From the NCBI GenBank assembly GCA_964450405.1, contig CAYVCQ010000003.1, positions 124,001-188,000 of the forward strand: a stretch of DNA of 64,000 nucleotides. Reading direction: 5' to 3'. The notes beneath the pieces are model-generated. The model had not been told where the DNA came from, searched no databases, and was given only the letters and a program-made list of their open reading frames with translations. The translations under genes and the position numbers were made by a program. Shown in pieces: positions 18,522-27,437 of the stretch; position 1 is the first letter of the stretch, and each line of letters begins with the position of its first letter. The stretch is from WRGT01 sp964450405 (GTDB taxonomy: Bacteria > Spirochaetota > UBA4802 > UBA5550).

Positions 18522-19769
18522 ATGAAAAAGTGGATATCAGTTGGGATCATTTTTATCTTTCTGGGCATAGGACTAATAGCATATTATGATTCTTTTGTAA
18601 AACCCGAAAGAGAAGCTAAGGAGCTTATTGTAGAGGCAAAAATGTCATTTGAAAGAAATGATAAAGAATCAATAAATAAAGCTATAGATATCTTCACCAG
18701 AATAATTGCAAAATATCCGAACACTAACTCATCTCAGGAAGCTTATTTTTATATAGCTGAAAGTTACGAAAAACTTAATCTTAACAGATTAGCGTTTCTC
18801 AAATATGTATATCTTTTAAAAGGAACACAGAAGCTAACCCCCGAGATGGAAAAAGAGATCAATGCACGTATCGCAAGACTTAAGATAATGAAGCGTTACG
18901 ATGAAGAGGGAATTCACACACTTATGGGTCTTCTCAATAACAGCGACAATAAGGATTTCAGAAGCAGAATTTATACTGAACTTGGACATTCATATTTGAA
19001 AGGTGGAGAATTCCAGAAATCAAAAAGAATGTTTGACCTTGCTCTTGCAGAAAATGGTAATAATGAAGAGGCTATACTTGGCAAAGCAAGAACATATAAA
19101 CGCATGGGCCAGGATGGACAGGCATACGAACTATATGATCATTTTCTAAAATATTATTCAAACTTCAGTAATTATACAGCTGATGTCACCAACTCTTACA
19201 CAAAACAATTATATGAAAGCGGAATTGTAAACTTCAGAAAAGGTAAATACTATCCTGCGATTTCCTATTTTAAAAAATATATAACTCAGTTCCCCGGAAG
19301 TTCAAAAACAGAGAACTCTCTTTATTGGATTGGTGAATCATACTTCGCATTAAAACAGTATGATAATGCTATATCTTATTTAAGAAGAGTACTCACAAAT
19401 GATTATTACCATAAAGATCAGGATGCTTATATAAAAATCGGATACTCCTATTTTATGGCAAAGAATTACGATCTTGCCTCAAGAGAATTTCAAACATATA
19501 TAGATAATTATCCAAACGGAAAATATATTGAACGTGCAAAACAATGGAAAGAAATGAGTACAAAAGAGATGATGTACAAATACAAAAAAAGCGATACTCC
19601 CGATACCAATATTGAAGATGATTCAACCGAAGGGAGCGACAAAGAAAACTCAGACCAAGGTTTAATGAATGAAAATTCCAGGACGGTTAAAACAGATTTC
19701 AGTTTGAAAAAAGATAACAATTATTCAGATGACGAAAATGAAGTTGATGAAAATGTTGCAGAACTTTAA
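18522..19769 (+). CDS. Membrane-anchored TPR protein (YbgF/BamD style)
   Basis: 415 residues with an uncleaved N-terminal anchor (VGIIFIFLGIGLIAYYDSF) and then a solenoid of tetratricopeptide units: AIDIFTRIIAKYPNTNSSQEA, SYLKGGEFQKSKRMFDLALA, AISYFKKYITQFPGSSKTEN, AISYLRRVLTNDYYHKDQDA, LASREFQTYIDNYPNGKYIE. The last 60 residues are acidic and low in complexity (DDSTEGSDKENSDQG). A good site (AGGAGAGAAAATAA) precedes the ATG. It is expected to be a periplasmic scaffold; the exact partner is unknown. Confidence 0.75.
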   Translation: MKKWISVGIIFIFLGIGLIAYYDSFVKPEREAKELIVEAKMSFERNDKESINKAIDIFTRIIAKYPNTNSSQEAYFYIAESYEKLNLNRLAFLKYVYLLKGTQKLTPEMEKEINARIARLKIMKRYDEEGIHTLMGLLNNSDNKDFRSRIYTELGHSYLKGGEFQKSKRMFDLALAENGNNEEAILGKARTYKRMGQDGQAYELYDHFLKYYSNFSNYTADVTNSYTKQLYESGIVNFRKGKYYPAISYFKKYITQFPGSSKTENSLYWIGESYFALKQYDNAISYLRRVLTNDYYHKDQDAYIKIGYSYFMAKNYDLASREFQTYIDNYPNGKYIERAKQWKEMSTKEMMYKYKKSDTPDTNIEDDSTEGSDKENSDQGLMNENSRTVKTDFSLKKDNNYSDDENEVDENVAEL

Positions 19770-19818
19770 AATTCAGAATTAGTGATAAAAAAGAGACTGA
19801 CCTAAAAGTCCGGTCGCT

Positions 19819-19921
19819 GTCATTCCGGCTGTAGTGAAACGAAATGCCGGAATCTCATACTACAGATTCCATCAGGAGATTCCGGTATTTGCAAAAATGG
19901 ATGCTGCAAAACCGGAATGAC
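19819..19921 (+). repeat. Dispersed palindromic repeat, copy B (103 bp class)
   Basis: The ends GTCATTCCGG and CCGGAATGAC are perfect 10-bp terminal inverted repeats. The internal GAAATGCCGGAATCTCAT and AGGAGATTCCGGTATTTGCA blocks are shared with copy C at 25207, which has exactly the same length. The flank AGACTGACCTAAAAGT resembles the flanks of copies A and D. It lies between the TPR gene and htrA. Confidence 0.8.
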
Positions 19922-19967
19922 AAATATAAAAATATCTCACTTTTGAAGCATCTTCCTATATTTCGAT

Positions 19968-21089
19968 CTAAGGCCTTTCTTTTATCGTTAACGGAATATT
20001 TACCGAAGTTCTATTTCTCCATAGAGTAATTTTAATTGATGTGCCGATTTTTCGGGAATTTATTTCCTGTAACAGAAATATTCCATCTTTAATAATTTTA
20101 TTATCAATCATCAGGATAACATCACCCTCTTTGATACCGGCTTTTGCAGCAGGACTATCTTTTACGACGTTTCCTACAAGCACTCCCTCATTATTCTGAA
20201 GTCCAAGCTTTTTAGCAATCTCTTCAGTAAATGATGGAGACATCCCTACTCCAATGTAACCGCGTTTAACTTTACCATATTTTTTAAGTTCAATTAACGT
20301 TTCTTTTGCAGAATTAATCGGAATAGCAAATCCAATGCCGATATTCCCGCCGGTACTTGAATATATAGCTCTGTTAACACCAATAACCTCACCATCAAGG
20401 TTTATGAGAGGTCCTCCTGAATTACCCTGATTGATTGCAGCATCTGTCTGAATGTGGGAATTTCCGGTTTCGTCAAGCTGACGTCTCCCTTTTCCGCTTA
20501 CAACTCCAGATGTAAATGTTTTATCAAGACCAAAGGGATTCCCTATCGCTAAAACAAAATCTCCCACCTTTACTTCTTCTGAATTTCCAAAATATACAGG
20601 TTTGAAACTACCCTTCCCTTTTATTTTCAGAAGAGCGATATCCGACACCTGATCAGATCCGATAATTTCAGCCTCATAAGATTTATCTGCAACGGTAACC
20701 GTAACTGTATCAACATTCTGAACAACATGATGATTAGTACAGATATATCCATCACTCGATATTATAAAACCTGTACCGAGTCCACGGGCTTTTCTCGCCT
20801 TAGGAGCATTTTCTTTAAGTCCAAAAAATCCCCGGAATACAGGATCATCCATAAACGGATTAAATCCCTTCATACTTATTGTTTTTTCAGTACTTATAAA
20901 CACGACGGAATCTTTGTATTGATTGTAAATATTATGAAATGTATTCTGAAGTTCATGTGCTATTGAATTTTCAGGTTTTTTTAAAGGAGATATGTTTTCA
21001 GTTTCAGAGATAAATGAGGATTCACCCATAAGATCCGGGGAAGATATTATCGCCAGAAGAAACAAAAATATGGAAAATGTTTTTTTCAT
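19968..21089 (-). CDS. htrA: Periplasmic serine protease HtrA/DegP family
   Basis: About 373 residues from the ATG at 21089, which has GGGAG seven bases upstream; a TTG at 21095 is less likely. There is a signal peptide (TFSIFLFLLAIISSPDLMG), a trypsin-like domain with the full triad (His in CTNHHVVQ, Asp in VSDIALLKI, Ser in QGNSGGPLINL), and one PDZ domain (YIGVGMSPSF through VLVGNVVKDSPAAKAGIKEG). One PDZ is the DegS/short-HtrA form rather than two-PDZ DegP. It is expected to degrade or refold damaged envelope proteins. Confidence 0.93.
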   Translation of the reverse strand: MKKTFSIFLFLLAIISSPDLMGESSFISETENISPLKKPENSIAHELQNTFHNIYNQYKDSVVFISTEKTISMKGFNPFMDDPVFRGFFGLKENAPKARKARGLGTGFIISSDGYICTNHHVVQNVDTVTVTVADKSYEAEIIGSDQVSDIALLKIKGKGSFKPVYFGNSEEVKVGDFVLAIGNPFGLDKTFTSGVVSGKGRRQLDETGNSHIQTDAAINQGNSGGPLINLDGEVIGVNRAIYSSTGGNIGIGFAIPINSAKETLIELKKYGKVKRGYIGVGMSPSFTEEIAKKLGLQNNEGVLVGNVVKDSPAAKAGIKEGDVILMIDNKIIKDGIFLLQEINSRKIGTSIKITLWRNRTSVNIPLTIKERP

Positions 21090-21167
21090 TTTCAATCTCC
21101 CTTTAAAATCAGCACTTTATAACTTGAACAGGCAGAAGCTCTGCACTCCCGCCTCTCGTTAAAATTT

Positions 21168-21695
21168 TCATTCACCTTCAAACTCAACAAGATGAAACAT
21201 TTTGTATCCGTTCTCTTCGAGATTTTCTCTTCCACCTACTTCAGGGAGATCAACAATAAATGCCATCTCAACTACAACTCCGCCAAGCTGTTCAACAAGT
21301 TTTGCAGCTGCCATTGCGGTTCCGCCAGTAGCAAGAAGATCATCAACAATAAGGATCCGGTCCCCTTTTTTAATTGCGTCTGTATGAATCTCAAGCGTAC
21401 TGACACCATATTCAAGTTCATATTCATACGAGAGAGACTCATATGGAAGCTTGCCGGGTTTTCTAACTGGGATAAAACCTTTCCCGAGAGTGTAGGCAAG
21501 TGCGCCGCCGATGATAAATCCTCTTGCTTCAATTCCCACAACATAATCAATCTGCATAGTTTTATATCTTGAGGTAAATTTATCAGTTACCTCTTTAAAT
21601 CCTGCTGCATCTTTTATAAGAGTAGTGATATCTCTGAACATAATCCCCTTCTTAGGGAAATCGGGAATAGTTCTTATTTTAGATTTCAATGACAT
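21168..21695 (-). CDS. apt: Adenine phosphoribosyltransferase
   Basis: 175 residues, the usual length. It converts adenine and PRPP to AMP in purine salvage. Typical features are IRTIPDFPKKGIMFRDITTL at the N-terminus, GIEARGFIIGGALAY, VRKPGKLPYESLSYEYELEYG, and the PRPP-binding loop ILIVDDLLATGGTAMAA. A strong AAAGGAGAAAAAA site precedes the ATG. Confidence 0.96.
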   Translation of the reverse strand: MSLKSKIRTIPDFPKKGIMFRDITTLIKDAAGFKEVTDKFTSRYKTMQIDYVVGIEARGFIIGGALAYTLGKGFIPVRKPGKLPYESLSYEYELEYGVSTLEIHTDAIKKGDRILIVDDLLATGGTAMAAAKLVEQLGGVVVEMAFIVDLPEVGGRENLEENGYKMFHLVEFEGE

Positions 21696-21777
21696 TTTTT
21701 TCTCCTTTCATATTTTTAAATTGTTTTTAATTTGAATTCATGAACTTGCATTTTAGTGTAACAAAAATATTACATCT

Positions 21778-21800
21778 CCCCGCCGCCGAAGGCGGCGGGG
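21778..21800 (-). terminator. Strong GC hairpin, possible terminator
   Basis: CCCCGCCGCC (21778-21787) and GGCGGCGGGG (21791-21800) pair perfectly. On the minus strand the loop is C(UUCG)G, an extra-stable tetraloop. It lies just past the RsmG-TrmH stop on that strand and upstream of apt, with only a short, delayed T-run (ATATTTTTG), so termination is likely but not textbook. Confidence 0.55.
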
Positions 21801-21870
21801 ATTATTGCCTTTTCTATAACAAAAAGTTTTAAAATTATTACTGAAGCTTTTTAATAAATAATGCTCAATG

Positions 21871-23334
21871 TCAATTTATTTTTTTATTCCACTCATACAT
21901 GAATATAGATAGAGCGACTGATGCATTAAGTGACTCGATCTTATCTGATAATGGAATAGAAACACTTTTGCTTATGAAAACCTCAGGGAGTCCCGGGCCC
22001 TCAATTCCGGGTATAAGTATGAAGCTTGAGGGGAACTCAACTTCGGAAATATTTTTACCTCTTCTATCCAGCGCAAGTATTTCAATGCCGGATTTTTCTG
22101 TGATTGAAAATATTTCATTTAAAGATGGCCCGCGCATAAATTCCATTTCAAAAACTGCACCCGATGAAGCCCGTATCGATTTAGGATGAAAAGGATTTGC
22201 TGCATCTGAAGTGAGAATAATTTTTGCAACACCGAAACCAGCAGCCGACCTTACGGCAGACCCGACATTTGCCGGATCCTGAAATGGAATTACCGGAGTG
22301 CAGCCATGATCTACCGCGCCATCCCACTCCTTTATTTCCGGAAGGGGGGCAATAAGAATTGGAGTTTTCCCAAGTGAGACATCAAGCTCGTTATATAGGG
22401 CTTTTTTAAGAATAAAGAGAGAGCCGCTTGCCTGAAATTTTGAAATAATTAAATCAAAGTCTTTAGATGTTTCGGAATAATCATCCGGGAGTAAAAGCTT
22501 AAGATCAGAGAATTCGTTTTTCTCAAGAAAATCAGAAATAATTTTTTTACCTGCGATTGCAACAGCTCCGATTTTCTTTATCCCGTCACCAGATGTAAGC
22601 CTTTTAATCTCTTTATAAAACTTGTTATCCTCCGAAGTAATTGCAACTCCCGGTGTATCAATTTCATTTTTCATTACTTTATATATTTTCCTGAATGTAT
22701 CTTTCCCTTTTCTGAACAGAAGAATTCTTCTTGAAAAATCAGTACCGGGAAGCGTATAGCTTTTATCTAAATCAAGTGTGTAATTTTTTCTGTTACTTTC
22801 AGAGAGAGATAGAATATCACCCGAGGCATCAGGCCCCTTGAGAAAGATAACTACACCACCCTCTGGAAGAAAGTGTTCAACCCTGCTTAGAGTCTCAGGC
22901 GCATCCTCAAGAGCTCTTGTGACAACACCTTTGACATTAAAAAAAGATTTTTCAGTCACTTTATGAGCATAAAATTCCACATTTGTCAGTTTAAGCTCAC
23001 TCACTGCAAGTTTGAGAAATTCTACCCTTCTACTTCTCTGCTCTGCAAGAATAAGATGAATATCGGGATTCATTATCTTCAGAGGTATCCCCGGGAATCC
23101 GGCGCCTGTTCCAATATCCACAATAGACTCAGGAAGTGTTAAAAATTTTGTATAATATACTGAATCTATAAAGTGTTTAACGACAAACTGATCTTCTCCC
23201 TTTATTCGAGTAAGATCATTATCATCATTATTTTCAATTACCAGCTTATAGTAAAGAGAGAACTGTCGTATCTGTTTTTCGCTGACAGTAATTTTTGCCT
23301 CTTCAAAATATCGTTTTACTTTTGCTTCAATCAT
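21871..23334 (-). CDS. Fused RsmG-TrmH: 16S rRNA m7G methyltransferase plus SpoU-type methyltransferase
   Basis: One uninterrupted 487-residue frame joins two RNA methyltransferases. Residues 1-210 are RsmG/GidB (m7G527 of 16S rRNA): FSLYYKLVIENNDDNDLTRI, FIDSVYYT, the SAM motif VDIGTGAGFPGIPLKI, and VVTRALEDAPETL. Residues about 235-487 are a TrmH/SpoU 2'-O-methyltransferase: DPANVGSAVRSAAGFG (motif 1), FILIPGIEGPGLPEVF (motif 2) and IESLNASVALSIFMYEW (motif 3), preceded by a substrate-binding-like segment. An internal ATG at 22674 (residue 221) could yield a separate TrmH unit. Both SAM sites, including the trefoil-knot motifs, look intact. Confidence 0.88.
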   Translation of the reverse strand: MIEAKVKRYFEEAKITVSEKQIRQFSLYYKLVIENNDDNDLTRIKGEDQFVVKHFIDSVYYTKFLTLPESIVDIGTGAGFPGIPLKIMNPDIHLILAEQRSRRVEFLKLAVSELKLTNVEFYAHKVTEKSFFNVKGVVTRALEDAPETLSRVEHFLPEGGVVIFLKGPDASGDILSLSESNRKNYTLDLDKSYTLPGTDFSRRILLFRKGKDTFRKIYKVMKNEIDTPGVAITSEDNKFYKEIKRLTSGDGIKKIGAVAIAGKKIISDFLEKNEFSDLKLLLPDDYSETSKDFDLIISKFQASGSLFILKKALYNELDVSLGKTPILIAPLPEIKEWDGAVDHGCTPVIPFQDPANVGSAVRSAAGFGVAKIILTSDAANPFHPKSIRASSGAVFEMEFMRGPSLNEIFSITEKSGIEILALDRRGKNISEVEFPSSFILIPGIEGPGLPEVFISKSVSIPLSDKIESLNASVALSIFMYEWNKKIN

Positions 23335-23361
23335 TAATAGAAATCCAATACATTTTTATAG

Positions 23362-23609
23362 TACCTGCTCAAAAACACGAGAAAGTGTGACTCAGCCGCG
23401 CTGTAGGCACGGCTTAATAATTTTACAACAAGTTTGTAATTTGTTATATTTATATAAGACAATTTATGAGCAGGTATATTTTTCTGTCCAGAACTTTAGA
23501 TTACCGATTTCAGACTATTTTTCACCTGCTCAAAAACTGAAATTACCTATGCTTAACCCAGGCTGGTGACGATGAAAAATTCATTTCACAATCAGTTTTT
23601 CAGCTGGTG
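23362..23609. repeat. Direct and inverted repeats around CACCTGCTCAAAAAC
   Basis: TACCTGCTCAAAAAC occurs at 23362-23376 and again as CACCTGCTCAAAAACTGA at 23523-23540. TGAGCAGGTA at 23467-23476 is an inverted copy of the first. The second copy pairs with TCAGTTTTTCAGCTGGTG at 23592-23609 at 16 of 18 positions. The 290-base gap between the GNAT gene and the RsmG-TrmH start has no convincing gene. Confidence 0.6.
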
Positions 23610-23627
23610 ATCTTTTCTAATGTTATA

Positions 23628-24101
23628 CTATCTGATGTCAAATCTCATTGGAAAAGAAAGAATCCCGTTTTTAAACTGATAGTCCGCTATCTTTTTGAAT
23701 CCAAGTTTTTCATATACTGTTATTGCAGAGGAGGTCGAATTTACAGTTAACTTCTGTAAATCGGGATTAATATCCATTAAAAATTTCAGAGAAGTTTCAA
23801 TAAGTTTTCTGGCAATTCCTTTCTTCTGAAATTCTCTTCTGACAAAAAGAAGAAATATATGATTTAAGTTTATTATTTCAATATAACCCGATATTTTATT
23901 ATTGGTTTTTGCTACAAAGATAACACTGCCATTTAAAAATCTTTCTTTGATTGATCCCTCTCTCACTATTTGATAAAAATGTCTTATACCATCTTCAGAA
24001 TATTCCTCTGCGACAGATTCATCAAACACTTTCCTGATGAATGTTTCTGCTTCGGCTATTTCATCAGATTCAATACTTCTTATCATCATTTCTATCTTCA
24101 T
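23628..24101 (-). CDS. GNAT family N-acetyltransferase
   Basis: 157 residues from an ATG at 24101 (MKIEMMIRSIESDE); upstream in-frame starts would add a hydrophobic leader unlike the family. The GNAT core shows the acetyl-CoA loop RREFQKKGIARKLIETSLKF (Q/RxxGxG/A pattern) and the C-terminal TVNSTSSAITVYEKLGFKKI. It would transfer an acetyl group from acetyl-CoA to an amine; substrate unknown. It stands alone. Confidence 0.85.
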   Translation of the reverse strand: MKIEMMIRSIESDEIAEAETFIRKVFDESVAEEYSEDGIRHFYQIVREGSIKERFLNGSVIFVAKTNNKISGYIEIINLNHIFLLFVRREFQKKGIARKLIETSLKFLMDINPDLQKLTVNSTSSAITVYEKLGFKKIADYQFKNGILSFPMRFDIR

Positions 24102-24353
24102 TTCCCTAAGCACCTGTAAACGGCAGCAATTTAAAGCGGATTTGAATATGAAAATAACATTAAGCTTCAGCAATGTAAAGAACAATTAATCCCTGTGAAT
24201 AAACCTTTGCCAGCCAGGAATATAGTATATATACAATAATTTTTCTAAATCCCTTGACATCACAAAGCGAGGATTCAGTATGTACTAATAACTACAGTTG
24301 AACAGAGGTCATCCTGCTAAGACGTACCTTTTGCTCTACAAAATGGAGATTCC

Positions 24354-25169
24354 ATGAATCTAGAAAAATTCTTCCCGAAAAATCAGGTAATACGATTATC
24401 CTCCTCTGAAAAACAGCCTGCACTAAAAGAGCTGGTTGCAGAACTCCAGAACCTGGGACTGATTGAAAACAAAGACAGATATTACGCACAGGTTGTGCAT
24501 AGAGAATCACTTGAGAATACCGGGATTGGCAATAGACTTGCTATTCCTCACGCAAGGACTGATTCAGTTTCAAAATTTATTTCAGTAATCGGAATCTGTG
24601 ATGAATCTATTGATTATCAATCTCTGGACAATAAACCTGTAAAATATATTATGCTCAGCCTGTTCCCTACAACGCAAAGTACACAATACCTCTATTTCAT
24701 TGGAATGATGGCGAGGATTTTTAACAATAGAGATAATGATGCCTTTCTAAACGGTACTCCAACTGCTGAAGAGCTTTTTGACTTTCTGCAGGAAAAATGC
24801 GAAACATACTTTAACGCTCTCACCAGCCAGGACTCATACAGCGCAAATGAAAGTGAACTGACAGGTGTTCCATCGTCTGATCTCGATCTTATGATCAGGC
24901 TTGACAGGCTCTATGAACTTGATAGACAATTAAAATCACCTGCAAATATAGTTCAGAAAATTGAAGATCTGAAAAAACTGATCGATAACCGCTTATTGAC
25001 ATATTATGAAAGAATGGTAAAAAAGAAAAACAACCCTTTTGCTGTTATAGAAAAAAACAGCTGTACCGGCTGTCACATGGGTATTCCTCCAGTAAATATA
25101 ATCAAACTTCAGGATAGGGATGGAATTCAAATCTGCACCTACTGCGGAAGATTTCTTATAATGCTATAA
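24354..25169 (+). CDS. PTS EIIA (PtsN-type) fused to a C4 zinc ribbon
   Basis: 271 residues. Residues about 1-150 are an EIIA domain of the fructose/nitrogen type; the phosphorylatable His66 sits in GNRLAIPHARTD. After a linker, residues about 185-235 form a coiled coil (LDLMIRLDRLYELDRQLK ... LKKLIDNRLLTYYERMVKKK), then a COG1579-like zinc ribbon with CTGCHMGIPP and CTYCGR. That ribbon is usually attached to a long coiled coil in proteins linked to nucleic acids. The ATG has GGAG upstream. A regulatory role linking phosphotransfer state to a zinc-ribbon interaction is an inference; no EI, HPr or permease gene is near. Confidence 0.85.
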   Translation: MNLEKFFPKNQVIRLSSSEKQPALKELVAELQNLGLIENKDRYYAQVVHRESLENTGIGNRLAIPHARTDSVSKFISVIGICDESIDYQSLDNKPVKYIMLSLFPTTQSTQYLYFIGMMARIFNNRDNDAFLNGTPTAEELFDFLQEKCETYFNALTSQDSYSANESELTGVPSSDLDLMIRLDRLYELDRQLKSPANIVQKIEDLKKLIDNRLLTYYERMVKKKNNPFAVIEKNSCTGCHMGIPPVNIIKLQDRDGIQICTYCGRFLIML

Positions 25170-25206
25170 AAAAGACCTATCCCATAAGTATGGATTTCAA
25201 AGATTT

Positions 25207-25309
25207 GTCATTCCGGTTTTGCCGCTTCAATTCATGCAAATACCGGAATCTCCTGATAGAATCAGTTGTATGAGATACCGGCATTTCGTTACACTACAGC
25301 CGGTATGAC
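25207..25309 (-). repeat. Dispersed palindromic repeat, copy C (103 bp class)
   Basis: Same length as copy B, opposite orientation. The ends are GTCATTCCGG and CCGGTATGAC, one mismatch from a perfect terminal inverted repeat. The reverse complement reads CCGGCTGTAGTGTAACG, AATGCCGGTATCTCAT and AGGAGATTCCGGTATTTGCA, closely matching copy B. It lies between the EIIA-zinc ribbon gene and the slipin gene. Confidence 0.8.
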
Positions 25310-25349
25310 AGCGAATAAACAATTTGATCAATTTTTTAAAATTATCATA

Positions 25350-26117
25350 TTATTTTTTTCTCATAAATCCTTCAAGAAGATCAATTGGTATCGGAAAAAG
25401 CGTGGTCGAATTATTTTCCGTTGCAATTTCTCTCAATGTCTGGAGATATCTAAGCTGAATTGAAATAGGATGCTTCTCCATCAAAGCTGCCGCTTCAACA
25501 ATTTTGTGCGCAGCCTGATACTCACCCTCTGCAGCAATAACCTTAGCTCTTCTCTCCCGTTCTGCCTCTGCCTGTTTTGCCATTGCCCTCTGCATCTCCT
25601 GAGGAAGATCAACATGTTTAACCTCAACCGCAGAAACTTTTATTCCCCATGGGTCTGTCCGGTTATCCAGAACTGTCTGCAGTTCCTGATTTATATGCTC
25701 CCTATTGCTTAAAAGATCATCCAGCTCTGAATTGCCAAGAATACTTCGAAGAGTTGTCTGTGAAAGCTGTGACGTAGCATAAAGGAAATCATCAACTTCT
25801 GTAATTGCCTTGTTCGGCTCAACGACCCTGAAGTAAATTACCGCATTTACTTTTACAGAAACATTATCCTTGGTGATAATATCCTGCGGAGGAACATCCA
25901 GCGCAACCAGTCTGAGATTTACTCTTATAAACTTATCGATAAACGGTATTACAATAATAATACCGGGCCCCTTAGGTCCCTTCGGCACAACTAGCAGCCG
26001 GCCAAGTCTAAAGATAACTGCTCTTTCATATTCCTTAATAATCTTAATTGAAGGAATAAGAACCAGCAATATGAAAAAAATCAGTGTAGGTATAAAACCT
26101 AAATCATGACCAAGCAT
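25350..26117 (-). CDS. Slipin/stomatin-like SPFH protein
   Basis: 255 residues: an N-terminal membrane hairpin (LIFFILLVLIPSIKII), the SPFH/Band 7 domain (KEYERAVIFRLGRLLVVPKGPG, ALDVPPQDIITKDNVSV, DDFLYATSQLSQTTLRSILG) and a C-terminal helix with AKQAEAERERRAKVIAAEGE. Slipins oligomerise at membrane microdomains. It lies directly downstream of the long NfeD gene (18 bases), the classical pairing in which the NfeD protease cleaves the slipin's C-terminal region. Confidence 0.95.
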   Translation of the reverse strand: MLGHDLGFIPTLIFFILLVLIPSIKIIKEYERAVIFRLGRLLVVPKGPKGPGIIIVIPFIDKFIRVNLRLVALDVPPQDIITKDNVSVKVNAVIYFRVVEPNKAITEVDDFLYATSQLSQTTLRSILGNSELDDLLSNREHINQELQTVLDNRTDPWGIKVSAVEVKHVDLPQEMQRAMAKQAEAERERRAKVIAAEGEYQAAHKIVEAAALMEKHPISIQLRYLQTLREIATENNSTTLFPIPIDLLEGFMRKK

Positions 26118-26135
26118 TAAAGACCTCCTTTAAGA

Positions 26136-27437
26136 TCAGTTTTTTATTTTAACTTTTAATACCATTCCATGCACATCTTCCACAACTACAGAATCATCCC
26201 GTCTGACATCTGTCTCAGTCTCAGCATTCCATATCTCACCATGAATGGAAACTTTGCCTTTCTTGGAAAAATCTTCCATAGCAACTCCAGTCTCTCCGAT
26301 CATACCCTCTCTTCCAGTTGTGACCTTAGTTTTATGCACATTGATAACAGCTCTTACAACAATGAAAACAAAAGCCAGAACTACTGCGATCATGGAAATA
26401 ATTGAAGTAAGAGGAATTCCTCCCCCCGGAAGAGGTGAATCAAAGAGAATTGTTGCGCCTATAAAAAATGACACAACACCTCCTGCGGTTAAAAAACCGA
26501 AACTTTGTAATTTTAATTCAAGAATAAATAAAATAAATGCAAGTATCACAAGAACCAGACCAATCCCATTAATCGGAATTATTCTGATTCCTAAAAGAAA
26601 CAATACCAAAGCAGTAACACCGATTGTTCCAGGCACAATCATACCCGGATTTTTCATCTCCATTCCTATACCTGCAACGGCAATTATAAAAAACAGGAAA
26701 ATCATCTGCGGGTCAGCAAACCTGTTTACAACTCTTTGTTTCCAGGTCATTTCATATTTATTTACAATTAAAGATCTTGTCCTGAAAACAAAAGAGGAAC
26801 CATTTAGATTTATTTTCCTTCCGTCCAGCTTGCGCATAAGATCATCCATATCCTCTGCGACAATATCTATAATACCAGCCTTATAAGCTTCTAAATAGCT
26901 ATTGGAAACAGCTTTACTTACGGCTTCTTCTGCCCAGTCAGCATTTCTGCCTCTTTTCTGTGCGAGACTTCTTGCGTATGCAATTGTATCATTCAGAACT
27001 TTTTTTTCCATTACACCTGCCGGACCGCCGTCGCTGTCTTTATTCATAAAGTCAAGCATGGGACTCACGGGATGCATAGCACCGATTTCAGTCCCTGGAG
27101 CCATAGCTGCAACATGCGATGCCAGCATAATAAATCCACCGGCTGATGCTGCCTGAGCACCTTTTGGGAAAGTATAAACAACTACGGGTATTTTGGAAGT
27201 AAGGATTGCCTTGATTATTTCTCTCATCGAGTCCATAAGACCGCCGGGAGTATCTATCTGTAATACAATAAATTTGTTCCCGTCATCTGAAGCCTTTTTT
27301 ATTGTATCCGAAATATACTCTGAAATAATAGGATTGACGGAACCATTTAGCGTAAGAACAGCATATCCGGCTTCATTACCATATGCATACAAATTCATTA
27401 TCATAAGGAACAACAAGTAAATAGTTTTAGTTTTCAT
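26136..27437 (-). CDS. NfeD family membrane serine protease (long form)
   Basis: 433 residues from an ATG at 27437 preceded by AGGTAAAAGAT; upstream in-frame sequence carries a CCTGGT/ACCAGG hairpin and is unlikely to be translated. After a signal peptide come a ClpP-like protease domain (TPGGLMDSMREIIKAI; nucleophile Ser in GAQAASAGGFI; likely Lys base in ARSLAQKRG), four to five transmembrane helices, and a C-terminal OB-fold NfeD domain (GMIGETGVAMEDFSKKGKV). It is thought to process its slipin partner, encoded next to it. Confidence 0.93.
   Translation of the reverse strand: MKTKTIYLLFLMIMNLYAYGNEAGYAVLTLNGSVNPIISEYISDTIKKASDDGNKFIVLQIDTPGGLMDSMREIIKAILTSKIPVVVYTFPKGAQAASAGGFIMLASHVAAMAPGTEIGAMHPVSPMLDFMNKDSDGGPAGVMEKKVLNDTIAYARSLAQKRGRNADWAEEAVSKAVSNSYLEAYKAGIIDIVAEDMDDLMRKLDGRKINLNGSSFVFRTRSLIVNKYEMTWKQRVVNRFADPQMIFLFFIIAVAGIGMEMKNPGMIVPGTIGVTALVLFLLGIRIIPINGIGLVLVILAFILFILELKLQSFGFLTAGGVVSFFIGATILFDSPLPGGGIPLTSIISMIAVVLAFVFIVVRAVINVHKTKVTTGREGMIGETGVAMEDFSKKGKVSIHGEIWNAETETDVRRDDSVVVEDVHGMVLKVKIKN

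Noticed and set aside
23387..23569. 60-codon plus-strand frame in the gap before RsmG-TrmH
   Set aside because: No ribosome-binding site or family match, and it lies inside the repeat cluster at 23362-23609.
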